This document shows positions 1 through 8,608 of a DNA stretch of 64,000 nucleotides, piece by piece. Every line of letters starts with the position of its first letter. Within the stretch, counting starts at the first letter, position 1. Source of the DNA: Micavibrio_A sp964423095 (lineage in GTDB: Bacteria; Pseudomonadota; Alphaproteobacteria; Micavibrionales; Micavibrionaceae). A program made the position numbers and the translations under genes. The stretch is from the NCBI GenBank assembly GCA_964423095.1, contig CAYRDI010000005.1, forward strand, positions 6,449 to 70,448, read 5' to 3'. Below the pieces are notes generated by a model. That model had not been told where the DNA came from, made no database searches, and saw nothing but the letters and a program-made list of their open reading frames with translations.

Positions 1-162
1 CAGGACTGGCTCACCGCCCCGTAAAAGGCACGATGGATTTGTTGCAAGAATGCAACATGGAGGGAAACGCACCATTGTAAAAAACCGCAGAAATCCGCCA
101 TTTTTTAAAGTGGGAGTCCGGGGCAGGCAAATTTATGCAGACCTTGAGTCTGATCCCCCTGC

Positions 163-190
163 TTGACTTTGCATCGGAAGGCTTCATAGT
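163..190 (+). promoter_or_regulatory. putative sigma-70 promoter of small lipoprotein gene
   Basis: A -35-like TTGACT (163-168) and a -10-like CATAGT (185-190) are separated by 16 bases. They lie about 40 bases upstream of the lipoprotein start at 228. The -10 matches four of six consensus bases. Prediction from sequence only. Confidence 0.4.
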
Positions 191-227
191 CGCGAACGGT
201 TTAACTCTTACGTTGGGAGATATTGAG

Positions 228-359
228 ATGACCAAATTTGCAAAAGTTGTGTCCGTAATGGCACTCGTTCTGGCTCTGGCTGCTTGCTCTACGGGCAAAG
301 CACAAGACGAAAGCGTTGTAAATGGCGACGCGACGTTCAGCCACGCACAAACCAAGTAA
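228..359 (+). CDS. small lipoprotein (43 aa)
   Basis: A 43-residue protein with a short basic N-terminus (MTKFAK), a hydrophobic stretch and the lipobox LAAC ending at Cys20, so lipidation by Lgt and cleavage by LspA are expected. The mature part is only about 24 residues and polar. It resembles entericidin-like or other tiny alphaproteobacterial lipoproteins in size, but I recognise no specific family. The start at 228 is preferred over an in-frame ATG at 135 because GGGAGA sits just upstream and the signal peptide begins there. A predicted promoter precedes it and a strong terminator follows, so it is probably monocistronic. Confidence 0.75.
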   Translation: MTKFAKVVSVMALVLALAACSTGKAQDESVVNGDATFSHAQTK

Positions 360-380
360 TTACTGGTTTGAGAGAAACGA

Positions 381-407
381 AAAGCCGCCTCAACGGGCGG
401 CTTTTTT
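381..407. terminator. rho-independent terminator, probably bidirectional
   Basis: A 9-bp GC-rich stem (AAAGCCGCC pairing with GGCGGCTTT) with a 6-base loop is followed by a T run. A-rich sequence on the other side allows it to serve both the lipoprotein gene (+) and the convergent beta-oxidation gene ending at 425 (-). Confidence 0.85.
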
Positions 408-424
408 GTTGGGATTTTATCCGT

Positions 425-2827
425 TTAATTACGTAAGGGTTTGCCTTTTTCGAGCATATGTTCAATGCGGGCAATGGTGCCGTCATTGTGCACGAGTTTC
501 ATGAATTCATCGCGTTCCAGTTTCAGGATATCATCCTCTGTCATCGGTTTCGTCCAGTCCGCACCTTCCCCGCCGGTCAGAACGCGCGCCGCCGCACCGG
601 AGACGGTTACATCATACGGCGTTGCCTTCCCTGATTTGCGCAAATCCGCCACCGCCATATCGAGGGCCATGATCCCCGTGGGGCCCGGCAGACGGATGTC
701 CATCACAGGTTCCGGTGCCTTGTAATCCTTGGCCAGCTCAATCGCCTTTTGTTTGGCATCAAACAGAAGACGGTCGCGGTTCATCGTAATACCATCCGTC
801 TTTTTCAGGTATTTCAGCTCTTTGGCTTCCTGCGCGGATTTTGCGACCTTGGCCATGGCGATGGTTTCAAACGCCTTGCGTGTCGCCCCCATCGGGGTGT
901 TTTTGGGCGAAAACCACATTTTCTTTCCGCCCGTTTGTTGATCGTATTGTTCGCGTTCTTCGGCCTGATAGCGCAGCAACATCTCCTTGCACCCGCCCCA
1001 GCCGGGGATCAAGCCAACGCCGACCTCCACCAGACCGCAATAGGTTTCGGCATGCGCCTGCACATGATCGGAATGCAGCAAGATCTCACACCCGCCGCCA
1101 AGGGCCATGCCTGACGGGGCCGATACCACCGGGAACGGTGCGTATTTCAACGCCTTGTAAATTTTCTGGCCACCCGATACCAATTCTTCGATCTGCGGCC
1201 AGAGCGCAATGTTCATTGCAAACAAGGCCAGCCCCAGATTGGCACCGGCGGAGAAGTTCGACCCTTCGTTATAAATCACCATGGCCTTGTACGATCCATC
1301 ACCCTTGGTGATCAGCTTGATCGCCTGGTTGTAGGCTTCGAACACCTGGTCATCGAGCGCGTTCATTTTGCCCGTGAATTCGACACAAAGAACGCCATCG
1401 CCGATGTCCCAGACGGACGCCGAAGCCGTTTTCACCAGCGGTTTCGAAGAAAGTTTGATATCGGATAGCAGCAAAACACCCGCCGCGCGCGGCACAGGAT
1501 GGTATTTTCCATCGGTCCCGAAATAATGGAGTCTTTCGTTTTCGACCCTGTAGAAAGATCCATCGCCCACAGCGGCGATCAATTTCGGCACGGCAATACC
1601 ATCTGCCTTTAATTTCTCCGCGAACCATTTGGCACCCAGCGCATCGATCATTTCAAAGGGGCCGGATTTCCAGTTGGTGCCAAGGCGCATGGCTTCGTCC
1701 ACCTCTGCCACGCTATCGGCAATATCGGGCACGAGATTGGCGGCATAGACCAGCGTATCGCGCAAAACTTTCCACGCATAGGCCCCGCCGACATCATCCG
1801 TTTCCACAACAGCGCGAAGACCCTTTTTCCCCGCATCCATCGAGGCAAGTTTTGGTTTGTCCGCCGGCACATAGTGCGATTCATCGAACACATCCGGATT
1901 GATTTTGAGCGCCTGTTTTTGTTTGGAGCCATCGGGATTGAGGCGATAAAAGCCGCCCTTGCCTTTACGGCCCGTATAGCCTGCCTTGATCAGGCCATCG
2001 ATAAAGCCGTAATCCTTGTAGATTTTGCGGTAGGGGTCTTCTTTTGGCAGCGTCGATAAAAGAGAATCCGCCAGATGCGGCATCAAATCCACGCCGACCA
2101 GATCGATCAGACCGAACACGCCGGTTTTGGGAATGCCCACAGGCTTTGACAAGACGGCATCCGCGACCTCGACCGACACCTTGTCATCAATCGCGACATT
2201 GAGCGCGGTTTGCATGAAATATGTCAGGATGCGGTTCACGATAAAGCCCGGCGTGTCTTTGCATTTCACCACGCCCTTGCCCAACTTCACATCACAGAAT
2301 TCCAGAACCTCGTTCGCTGCCTTCATATCGGTGTCCTTACCGACAACATATTCCAGAAGACGCAGATAACGCGGCGGATTGAAAAAGTGGGTGATCAGGA
2401 AACGCGACTTCATTTCCGCGCCCATCTTCTGGGTCAACATTTCAAGCGGAATGGTCGATGTATTCGATGAAACCACCGCACCTTTTTTACGGTGTTTGGC
2501 GATCTTTTCGTATGTCAGATGCTTGATGTTCAAATCTTCGAGCACGACTTCGACGATCCAGTCACAGTCTTCGAGCAGTTTCAGATCATCTTCAAGATTT
2601 CCTGCCGTGATCAATCTGGCATTCTTCGAAGACATCAGCGGCGCGGGATCGGTTTTCAGCATCTTTTCAATCGCGCCCTTGGCGATTTTGCTGCGATCTT
2701 CGCCTTCACCCAAATTTTTGGGCACAATGTCCAAAAGCACCACCGGCACGCCCGCGTTCGCCACCTGTGCGGCAATCCCGCTGCCCATCACGCCCGATCC
2801 TATGACGGCTACTTTTTGAATGCTCAT
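425..2827 (-). CDS. 3-hydroxyacyl-CoA dehydrogenase / enoyl-CoA hydratase (bifunctional beta-oxidation enzyme)
   Basis: About 800 aa. The N-terminal half is an NAD-binding 3-hydroxyacyl-CoA dehydrogenase: the Rossmann motif GSGVMGSG lies at residues 10-17, and HFFNPP is typical of the family. The C-terminal half has the enoyl-CoA hydratase/isomerase fold, with SAGANLG and the oxyanion-hole stretch MALGGGCEILLHSD. This order (dehydrogenase first) is that of Bacillus FadN and of many alphaproteobacterial proteins. It is the reverse of E. coli FadB. The ATG at 2827 is chosen because AAGGAT lies just upstream and the Rossmann strand starts directly after it; ten further in-frame codons upstream look non-coding. 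It is the last gene of the leftward group with the thiolase at 4418-5554, so the two probably catalyse consecutive steps of fatty-acid beta-oxidation in the cytoplasm. Confidence 0.93.
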   Translation of the reverse strand: MSIQKVAVIGSGVMGSGIAAQVANAGVPVVLLDIVPKNLGEGEDRSKIAKGAIEKMLKTDPAPLMSSKNARLITAGNLEDDLKLLEDCDWIVEVVLEDLNIKHLTYEKIAKHRKKGAVVSSNTSTIPLEMLTQKMGAEMKSRFLITHFFNPPRYLRLLEYVVGKDTDMKAANEVLEFCDVKLGKGVVKCKDTPGFIVNRILTYFMQTALNVAIDDKVSVEVADAVLSKPVGIPKTGVFGLIDLVGVDLMPHLADSLLSTLPKEDPYRKIYKDYGFIDGLIKAGYTGRKGKGGFYRLNPDGSKQKQALKINPDVFDESHYVPADKPKLASMDAGKKGLRAVVETDDVGGAYAWKVLRDTLVYAANLVPDIADSVAEVDEAMRLGTNWKSGPFEMIDALGAKWFAEKLKADGIAVPKLIAAVGDGSFYRVENERLHYFGTDGKYHPVPRAAGVLLLSDIKLSSKPLVKTASASVWDIGDGVLCVEFTGKMNALDDQVFEAYNQAIKLITKGDGSYKAMVIYNEGSNFSAGANLGLALFAMNIALWPQIEELVSGGQKIYKALKYAPFPVVSAPSGMALGGGCEILLHSDHVQAHAETYCGLVEVGVGLIPGWGGCKEMLLRYQAEEREQYDQQTGGKKMWFSPKNTPMGATRKAFETIAMAKVAKSAQEAKELKYLKKTDGITMNRDRLLFDAKQKAIELAKDYKAPEPVMDIRLPGPTGIMALDMAVADLRKSGKATPYDVTVSGAAARVLTGGEGADWTKPMTEDDILKLERDEFMKLVHNDGTIARIEHMLEKGKPLRN

Positions 2828-2915
2828 GGATGATCCTTGTTTTGAGTGTATGACCACAACAATAATAGCGCGAAAAAGTTAAAATGGCAGGATATTTTTG
2901 TAAAAAAACAGAATG

Positions 2916-4076
2916 TTAGGAAGGCGGGATCGACGCCTGATATTCCCGTGAAATCGCCACGATTTTTTCCAGAACCGAGATTGTCGTTTCCATTTCGTTG
3001 AAGATGGCCCCCAGCATTTTGAACCGTCCTTGCATCTGGTCCCGGGCGGGCACCAGAATGGTTTGTTCCTGCATGTGCGCATAGGCGGGATCATTGTGCG
3101 GACGCGAAGCGAGTGAGAGCAATTTGGCATGCTGGATGATCAATCCTTCGATGGAGCCGATCCGGCCCAGTAAATACCCTTGATGGATCAGGTTTTTGTA
3201 TTGGAAGACCATGTAGGGCACATTGAATTTGTCCAGAAAAGCGTTCACGCGTGCTTCATCGGATTTCAGAAAAGAGGTGATCAGCGAAAGTTCCCCCGTA
3301 TGCAGCATCAAGCCGTCCTGCGCCCTTAATTCGGGTGCCTGCATTTGCACCATTTCGATGACGCGCAAGGCGGTCATGGTCAATTTGTTTTTGTTCCATG
3401 CACGCGCAACGGACTTTGCGCGGTCGAAATTTTCTTTGCGCAAGGCACCCTTGAACAAGGTGATCTGGCGATCGCCTTCGTTCTGGCCGTAAGCCCGTGG
3501 CAGACCATCACCCAGCAGTTCCATCAGCGGATCAAGCCCTTTGAGAACGGAGCGCACACGCTCAATCCTCAGGCGTTTTTCCATCACATCCATCCGTTCA
3601 GCATGGGCGCGGCTGAGCAGCGGGCCGGTCGCGTGATTGACCTCCAGAATGTCCGCAGAATCGATATTCACGTTCTTTGCCAGATGGGAAATCTTGACAC
3701 GTATTTGAATGAGCGCACGGTTCAGTTCAAGATAGCAAAGCGCATAACGGAAAAACTGTTTTTCAAAAGGATCTATCATGGCCGACGCTTCATGGGCGTT
3801 TTCCCGTGAGGCCTGGCAGGTGATCTTTGATTCATGGTGATCTTCTTCTTCGGCGCGCCAGAGCGACATCTGTGTAAAATAATTTTTACACAAGGCTCGC
3901 AGGTCTTTCTGGCAGATGGAAAGATCACCATCTTCGCGAATTTTTTCGGCCGCCTGGATCAGGTTCCACAAATCGGCATAAAAGGCACGGGCCTGAGTAT
4001 CCCGGTTGATACCGTGAAGCTGGAACGCGTATTCAAGCTGTTCTGTATCCAGTCCCTGCAAAGCCCTTTTCCCCAA
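2916..4076 (-). CDS. hypothetical protein, helical (386 aa)
   Basis: No family recognised. The protein is soluble, with no signal peptide or membrane segment, and is rich in charged and long helical stretches. A conserved-looking C-terminal section ends with RDQMQGRFKMLGAIFNEM and a helix that could form a coiled coil. Six cysteines are scattered without a metal-binding spacing. It lies between two beta-oxidation genes on the same strand but has 70-90 base gaps on both sides, so co-transcription is possible and no functional link is shown. Confidence 0.7.
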   Translation of the reverse strand: MGKRALQGLDTEQLEYAFQLHGINRDTQARAFYADLWNLIQAAEKIREDGDLSICQKDLRALCKNYFTQMSLWRAEEEDHHESKITCQASRENAHEASAMIDPFEKQFFRYALCYLELNRALIQIRVKISHLAKNVNIDSADILEVNHATGPLLSRAHAERMDVMEKRLRIERVRSVLKGLDPLMELLGDGLPRAYGQNEGDRQITLFKGALRKENFDRAKSVARAWNKNKLTMTALRVIEMVQMQAPELRAQDGLMLHTGELSLITSFLKSDEARVNAFLDKFNVPYMVFQYKNLIHQGYLLGRIGSIEGLIIQHAKLLSLASRPHNDPAYAHMQEQTILVPARDQMQGRFKMLGAIFNEMETTISVLEKIVAISREYQASIPPS

Positions 4077-4149
4077 TCAATCGGACGGAATGGTCCACCC
4101 TCGATTGTACAAAAGGCACGTAAAGATTTATTAAGTTTTAGGTAAAATT

Positions 4150-4428
4150 TTAGGTATTTTCACCGAATTGCCTTTGAATCCAGGCTTTTTTGATCATCGG
4201 GAGGCTAAAAGTGGACAAGATATAGCCACCCATCGGAACAAACGCATGCATGAAGGCCTCATAAAATTCTTCCCCCAGACCAAACGCCATATAGCAAAAC
4301 GCCGTACAGTACGTCATCATGGCTATAAACCCGCGGCGGACGCAGGATGTTTCCCATGCTTTGTCTGCTTCGACGCGTTTGTTGCGTTCCTGAATGGCGT
4401 TCAGCGCACCTTCGAGATTATTTTCCAT
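4150..4428 (-). CDS. small membrane protein (92 aa)
   Basis: The ATG at 4428 overlaps the thiolase stop (4418-4420) by 11 bases, which points to translational coupling. An N-terminal helical charged segment (MENNLEGALNAIQERNK) is followed by two hydrophobic segments: about residues 33-50, MMTYCTAFCYMAFGLG, and about residues 61-78, FVPMGGYILSTFSLP. The C-terminus is basic. It is probably an inner-membrane protein with two helices. I know of no function. The longer frame upstream of 4428 is the antisense shadow of the thiolase and is not used. Confidence 0.7.
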   Translation of the reverse strand: MENNLEGALNAIQERNKRVEADKAWETSCVRRGFIAMMTYCTAFCYMAFGLGEEFYEAFMHAFVPMGGYILSTFSLPMIKKAWIQRQFGENT

Positions 4429-5554
4429 CAACTGACTCCAGCACAATCGCTGTGCCCTGCCCGCCGCCGATGCACATGGTGGCAAGGCCGCGTTTTTTCT
4501 TTTCGCGTTTGAGCAGGCTCGCCAGTTTTCCGACAATCCGTGCGCCCGAGGCCCCCAGCGGGTGACCCAGCGCGATCGCCCCGCCATCCAGATTGAGTTT
4601 GGATTCATCGATACCCAGATCACGGATCACCGGAATGGATTGCGCGGCAAAGGCTTCGTTCACCTCCACAATATCCATATCGGACATTTTCAGTCCCGCG
4701 CGTTGCAACGCTTTTTGCGAGGACGGCACAGGACCGATACCCATGATTTCGGCAGCGCAGCCCGCAACACCCACGGACACGATCCGTGCGAGTTTGGGCA
4801 GTTTGTGTTTGTCGGCATACGCTTCGGAACAGACAAGCACGGCCGCAGCTCCATCGGTAAGCGGGGATGCCGTCCCCGCCGTCACGGTGCCGTTTTCATC
4901 AAAAGCGAGTTTGAGACCCGCCAGACCTTCGGCCGTGGTTTCAGGGCGGATGGTGCCGTCTTCGGCAATGCCGTTGATCGGAACGATTTCATCCTTGAAC
5001 TTCCCGGCTTCACGCGCCTTGGCCGCCTTTTGATGCGAAAGGGCTGCAAATTTTTCCTGCTCTTCGCGGGACACTTTATATTTTTTCGCCAGATTTTCCG
5101 CTGTTTCGCCCATATTCATATAGGCCTGCGGATAAATTTCACCCAACTTTGGATTCGGCATCGGGTTGAAACCGCCCATCGGAATCCGCGTCATCGATTC
5201 CACACCCGCACAGATGAACACATCGCCAGCGCCCATCTGGATGTAGCCCGCCGCCATTTGCACGGTGGTCATGGAGGAACCGCAGAAGCGATTCACCGTC
5301 GCACCCGCCACCGATGTGGGAAGACCCGCGAGCTGGACCACGATTTTAGCAAGGTTGAAGCCCTGCTCGGCCTCAGGGAACGCACACCCCATGAGAACGT
5401 CTTCGATATCGGCTGGATTGACCTTGGTCTCTGCAATCAGGGCCTTGATCACCTCTGCCGCCATATCATCGGGCCGGACACCGGCCAGCGCGCCTTTTCC
5501 GGCGAAATGGAACGGGGATCTTTTGTATCCGCAGATGACAACGGGTTTTTGCAT
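4418..5554 (-). CDS. fadA: acetyl-CoA acyltransferase (thiolase), beta-oxidation type
   Basis: A 378-aa thiolase that cleaves 3-ketoacyl-CoA with CoA to acetyl-CoA and a shortened acyl-CoA, or runs in reverse. Family signatures are visible: the acylated cysteine in NRFCGSS (Cys91), EVNEAFA, the histidine block GHPLGASGARI, and the C-terminal catalytic cysteine in CIGGGQG. Length is normal. The start at 5554 follows AAGGAGA at good spacing; an ATG 12 codons further upstream lacks this. It is the first gene of the leftward operon that ends with the dehydrogenase/hydratase, which supports a degradative role. An acetoacetyl-CoA thiolase (biosynthetic) cannot be excluded from sequence alone. Confidence 0.93.
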   Translation of the reverse strand: MQKPVVICGYKRSPFHFAGKGALAGVRPDDMAAEVIKALIAETKVNPADIEDVLMGCAFPEAEQGFNLAKIVVQLAGLPTSVAGATVNRFCGSSMTTVQMAAGYIQMGAGDVFICAGVESMTRIPMGGFNPMPNPKLGEIYPQAYMNMGETAENLAKKYKVSREEQEKFAALSHQKAAKAREAGKFKDEIVPINGIAEDGTIRPETTAEGLAGLKLAFDENGTVTAGTASPLTDGAAAVLVCSEAYADKHKLPKLARIVSVGVAGCAAEIMGIGPVPSSQKALQRAGLKMSDMDIVEVNEAFAAQSIPVIRDLGIDESKLNLDGGAIALGHPLGASGARIVGKLASLLKREKKKRGLATMCIGGGQGTAIVLESVDGK

Positions 5555-5752
5555 GGGCTGGTCTCCTTGATAGGATTTATTGTATCGCACAAAAATAACA
5601 ATACTCTTAATAGCTTAATAGACAAATGGGGGGGCCGTCCACCCGTTTCAAGGTCGAATTTTTTGCGCCATTTCGTTTGACATGACCAGCAAAATCAGGC
5701 AGCTAGAATGCCTATTTCATGAACAGACCAACCTGCCCAACGGAGGGACGCC

Positions 5753-6157
5753 TTGGCCGATCTTAAAGGACTGAAACGTATTTGCATGAGCTGCGGCGCA
5801 CGCTTTTACGACCTGAACAAAAAACCCATCATTTGCCCCAGCTGTAACACCGAATTTACCGGTGAGATCAAGGTAAAAAGCCGCCGCGGGCGCCTGCCAG
5901 CCGATACGGAGACCGAATCGCAGGTGGATGACGAGACAGAGGTCGAAGAAGTTGAAGAGGAAGCCGAGGAAGGCGAAATCGAGGCGGATGACGATACCGT
6001 CAGCCTGGATGATCTGGACGAAGACGGCGACGATGGCGATGACGACGATATGGATCTGGATGACGATGACGACATCGATCTGGATGAAGATCTCGAAGAC
6101 CTGGACGATGACGAAGACATCGAAGAGGACATCGCCGAAGAAGACGAGGAAAAATAG
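5753..6157 (+). CDS. FYDLN acid domain protein (TIGR02300 family)
   Basis: 134 aa. The N-terminal 45 residues hold a small zinc-ribbon-like module with two CxxC-type pairs (CMSCGARFYDLNKKP and CPSC), followed by a short basic patch (KSRRGR). The remaining ~80 residues are almost entirely Asp and Glu. This is the conserved alphaproteobacterial family named for FYDLN and an acidic tail; its function is unknown. The start is TTG at 5753, supported by GGAGGG six bases upstream and by the family's N-terminus. The acidic tail is typical of nucleic-acid-mimicking or metal-buffering proteins, but that is speculation. Confidence 0.9.
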   Translation: MADLKGLKRICMSCGARFYDLNKKPIICPSCNTEFTGEIKVKSRRGRLPADTETESQVDDETEVEEVEEEAEEGEIEADDDTVSLDDLDEDGDDGDDDDMDLDDDDDIDLDEDLEDLDDDEDIEEDIAEEDEEK

Positions 6158-6258
6158 CCATCGTTACGGCATATCACAGCCTTACCCTATTCTTAAAAGC
6201 CGGCCTGAAAAACGAACAGGCCGGCCTTTTTTCCGATGTCTTTGGCGAAGAACGCGCC

Positions 6259-7065
6259 ATGTCTTTTTCCTGCCGGAAAGACAATGGCGCATGGGAGTTC
6301 CTGTGGACGTTCGATGCGGACGCGGCCCCGTCGGACGAAGACATCAAAAGCGCGTGGCACACTCTTTCTGAAATGACGGGACTTTCACCCGAAGCGTTCG
6401 GTAAATACACACTGACCGCCGAAGAAGACCGCAACTGGCTGGCCGAAAGCTATCAGGCCTTGCCCCCGCTTTCCATCGGCCCGTTTTTCATCTACGGATC
6501 GCATTTCGATGGTACGCCGCCGGAAGACAAAATTCCCCTGTTGATCGAAGCGGCGACCGCCTTCGGGTCCGGCAAACACGGCACGACCGCCCAATGCCTT
6601 CTGGCCATCGCGCATGTGAAGGATGGCGGATTTGCCCCTGCGCGCATCCTTGACATGGGGTGCGGATCCGGCATTCTTGCCGCCGCCGCCGCAAAATTAT
6701 GGCCCGGTGTGCCTGTTGACGCGGGTGACAACGATCCCGAGTGCGTGATCGTGACCAAACGCCACATGGAAACAAACAACATCGGAAATGTCGATGCATT
6801 CGAAAGCGACGGGTATGCGCCCTCCTCCCCCGTATGGAACCATCCGCCCTATGATTTCGTGATTGCCAATATTCTGGCGGGGCCGCTGATCGATATGGCA
6901 CCGGAACAATCCCGCGCCGTTGCCAAAGGCGGATACCTGATTTTATCAGGGACGTTGAAAGAACTGGCGAGCGATGTGCTCGCCGCCTATACGCCGCATG
7001 GATTCACGCTGTCAAAAGAATTTCCCGAAGAGGAATGGATGACAATGCTTTTGCAAAAAGCCTAG
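6259..7065 (+). CDS. prmA: ribosomal protein L11 methyltransferase (start probably upstream)
   Basis: This enzyme methylates ribosomal protein L11 using S-adenosylmethionine. The C-terminal Rossmann domain shows the PrmA signatures AFGSGKHGTTAQC, the SAM-binding LDMGCGSGILAAAAA, and VIANILAGPL. From the ATG at 6259 it has 268 aa, shorter than usual, and begins inside the expected N-terminal beta-alpha domain. The same frame is open upstream and reads plausible N-terminal residues (TAYHSLTLFLKAGLKNEQAG) from about 6166. No ATG, GTG or TTG occurs between the stop at 6109-6111 and 6259. A rare ATC or ATA start near 6154-6160, just after the preceding stop and behind a GAGGA, would complete the domain. 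It is probably translated together with the FYDLN gene. Confidence 0.92.
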   Translation: MSFSCRKDNGAWEFLWTFDADAAPSDEDIKSAWHTLSEMTGLSPEAFGKYTLTAEEDRNWLAESYQALPPLSIGPFFIYGSHFDGTPPEDKIPLLIEAATAFGSGKHGTTAQCLLAIAHVKDGGFAPARILDMGCGSGILAAAAAKLWPGVPVDAGDNDPECVIVTKRHMETNNIGNVDAFESDGYAPSSPVWNHPPYDFVIANILAGPLIDMAPEQSRAVAKGGYLILSGTLKELASDVLAAYTPHGFTLSKEFPEEEWMTMLLQKA

Positions 7066-7628
7066 AGCTTTTGCACTTCTTTTGCCTGCGCCAGCCCGCG
7101 CGCAAAGGCGTTTTTCAAATCAATGTCCATCGACCGGTCTTTCCGGTAAAGGAACGATTGTGTCGGGTGCAGTTTGTAAATCTGCAGCACGCGGGCAACA
7201 TCCGGCACCTGTCCGGCCGCAATCTGTTTGATCATGAACAGGCCCGCGCTGACCGCCCTTTGGGCTGAGCGTTTCGTATGCGGCATGACGGTGGCATAGC
7301 TACGAATATCCGATACGAAACATTCGACCGGCAATTCCGGATCGAACCTGTCCATCACCGCAAATGACAGTACAGGGTATTCGATGCTTTCGTTCAGGAT
7401 GGAATATTCCCACCCATGGATTTCGATGTTGTGACGGAAAAATTTTTCGTTGTTTTTAAACAGCGGGACGGATTCGATGCTGTATTGCAGGCCGTAAATC
7501 CGTGCCTTTGCAATGTCCTTGGCAATCGATTGCCCCGACGACATTTCTATGACAGAAAACTGCTTCCAGCCGACGGGCGGCCATAGAATATTGATACTCT
7601 CGAAACGACCCATAACGCTCTCATCCAT
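7062..7628 (-). CDS. hypothetical protein (188 aa)
   Basis: No family recognised. A soluble protein of mixed alpha/beta character without signal peptide or membrane segments. It shares four bases with the convergent end of prmA, so no terminator lies between them. A second in-frame ATG at 7613 (MGRFES) has a GAGAG upstream and may be the true start. The Trp/Tyr-rich centre (IHGWEYSILNESIEYP) suggests a folded domain. Confidence 0.65.
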   Translation of the reverse strand: MDESVMGRFESINILWPPVGWKQFSVIEMSSGQSIAKDIAKARIYGLQYSIESVPLFKNNEKFFRHNIEIHGWEYSILNESIEYPVLSFAVMDRFDPELPVECFVSDIRSYATVMPHTKRSAQRAVSAGLFMIKQIAAGQVPDVARVLQIYKLHPTQSFLYRKDRSMDIDLKNAFARGLAQAKEVQKL

Positions 7629-7798
7629 TGTCCCGTTCTGTTACCGCCAGACGGATCTTGGCTTCGTCGCTGCTTCTTTATGGCGCTTATGAAGTGAATA
7701 TGAGTAAATACGAAAATACGGAAAAAAGCAAGTTTTAATTTTACGAAATATTGTATATGTGATTGATAAGTTTGGACAATTTTCTATAAATAAGAAAA

Positions 7799-8524
7799 TT
7801 ACAAAGTATTTCTTTTGTTTTTCAAAAGAATGAATTCCAGCGTGTATAACAGCAGGAAGTAATACATATAGAGTTCCTGCACTTCGCTTTCTCGCTCGAA
7901 TAAGTGAATATGAAAAACATGGCGGCCGATCGATTGCGCCAGATAGGGCAGTAGAACGCCCAGTACCGTTGGAACCAGACGCGCAGACGGAAACAGGATG
8001 GAATAGCGTTCCGGCACCAGTCGCGCATACATGCCAGGTTTTTGCGCCCGCATCCACGGCGCGACCAGCCCCGCGAACACAATGCCGATAAACAGCAACA
8101 AGCGGGGTTTTTGGTCGAACCACGAAGAGGTGTTGTGCAAATTGGTTTCGTTCTGGTCGTTCACACCCGACCAGAATTCCGGTGTCGTCCAGCCAAAAAC
8201 ATGCTGGCCCCAGCTTATTTCTTCGCCTGCGATATAAAAGCAGCCCAGCACCGCCAACGAAAACCAGACCAGCAAAAGAAGGTTCCGCCGGTTGATCCAG
8301 ACGCATATCAGGGAGAGGAGACATGCGAGGGCCGCAAAGACAAATTCCACAGCCTCATGCGGCCCGCCTTCAGAATGAAGCGGCCCCAGATATTGGGCGG
8401 GAACGGTTAGTTCCAAAATAACCTGCAAAATGATGATCAGGATCGGCACCCACAGCCACAGGAGACGCGGCAATCCCTTTTCCCCGCTTTGATCCATCAA
8501 CAATGTCTGGCCTTTATCGAACAT
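7799..8524 (-). CDS. polytopic membrane protein with EEISWGQ motif
   Basis: About 241 aa with six to seven hydrophobic segments. A central loop carries the striking motif GEEISWGQHVFGW, followed by NETNLHN, which recurs in a proteobacterial family of uncharacterised membrane proteins. Two acidic residues followed by Trp, His and Asn in a membrane protein suggest a possible enzymatic centre, but no activity is known to me. The ATG at 8524 is preferred over a GTG six codons upstream because AAGGGCGAG precedes it. The sequence between 7629 and 7798 is AT-rich with no gene visible. Confidence 0.7.
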   Translation of the reverse strand: MFDKGQTLLMDQSGEKGLPRLLWLWVPILIIILQVILELTVPAQYLGPLHSEGGPHEAVEFVFAALACLLSLICVWINRRNLLLLVWFSLAVLGCFYIAGEEISWGQHVFGWTTPEFWSGVNDQNETNLHNTSSWFDQKPRLLLFIGIVFAGLVAPWMRAQKPGMYARLVPERYSILFPSARLVPTVLGVLLPYLAQSIGRHVFHIHLFERESEVQELYMYYFLLLYTLEFILLKNKRNTL

Positions 8525-8608
8525 TCTCGCCCTTTTACGCACAAGCGTTCATTGTCCCATGTTTTTGGGACGGCGCAATATGTCTTTCCCCGATATTTCT
8601 ATGGGGTG

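Noticed and set aside
11..355. Minus-strand open frame of 114 codons opposite the small lipoprotein
   Set aside because: The + strand lipoprotein has a ribosome-binding site, lipobox and terminator; the minus frame has none of these.
4562..5680. Long + strand open frame (372 codons) opposite the thiolase
   Set aside because: Shadow of a well-supported thiolase; His/Arg-rich composition.
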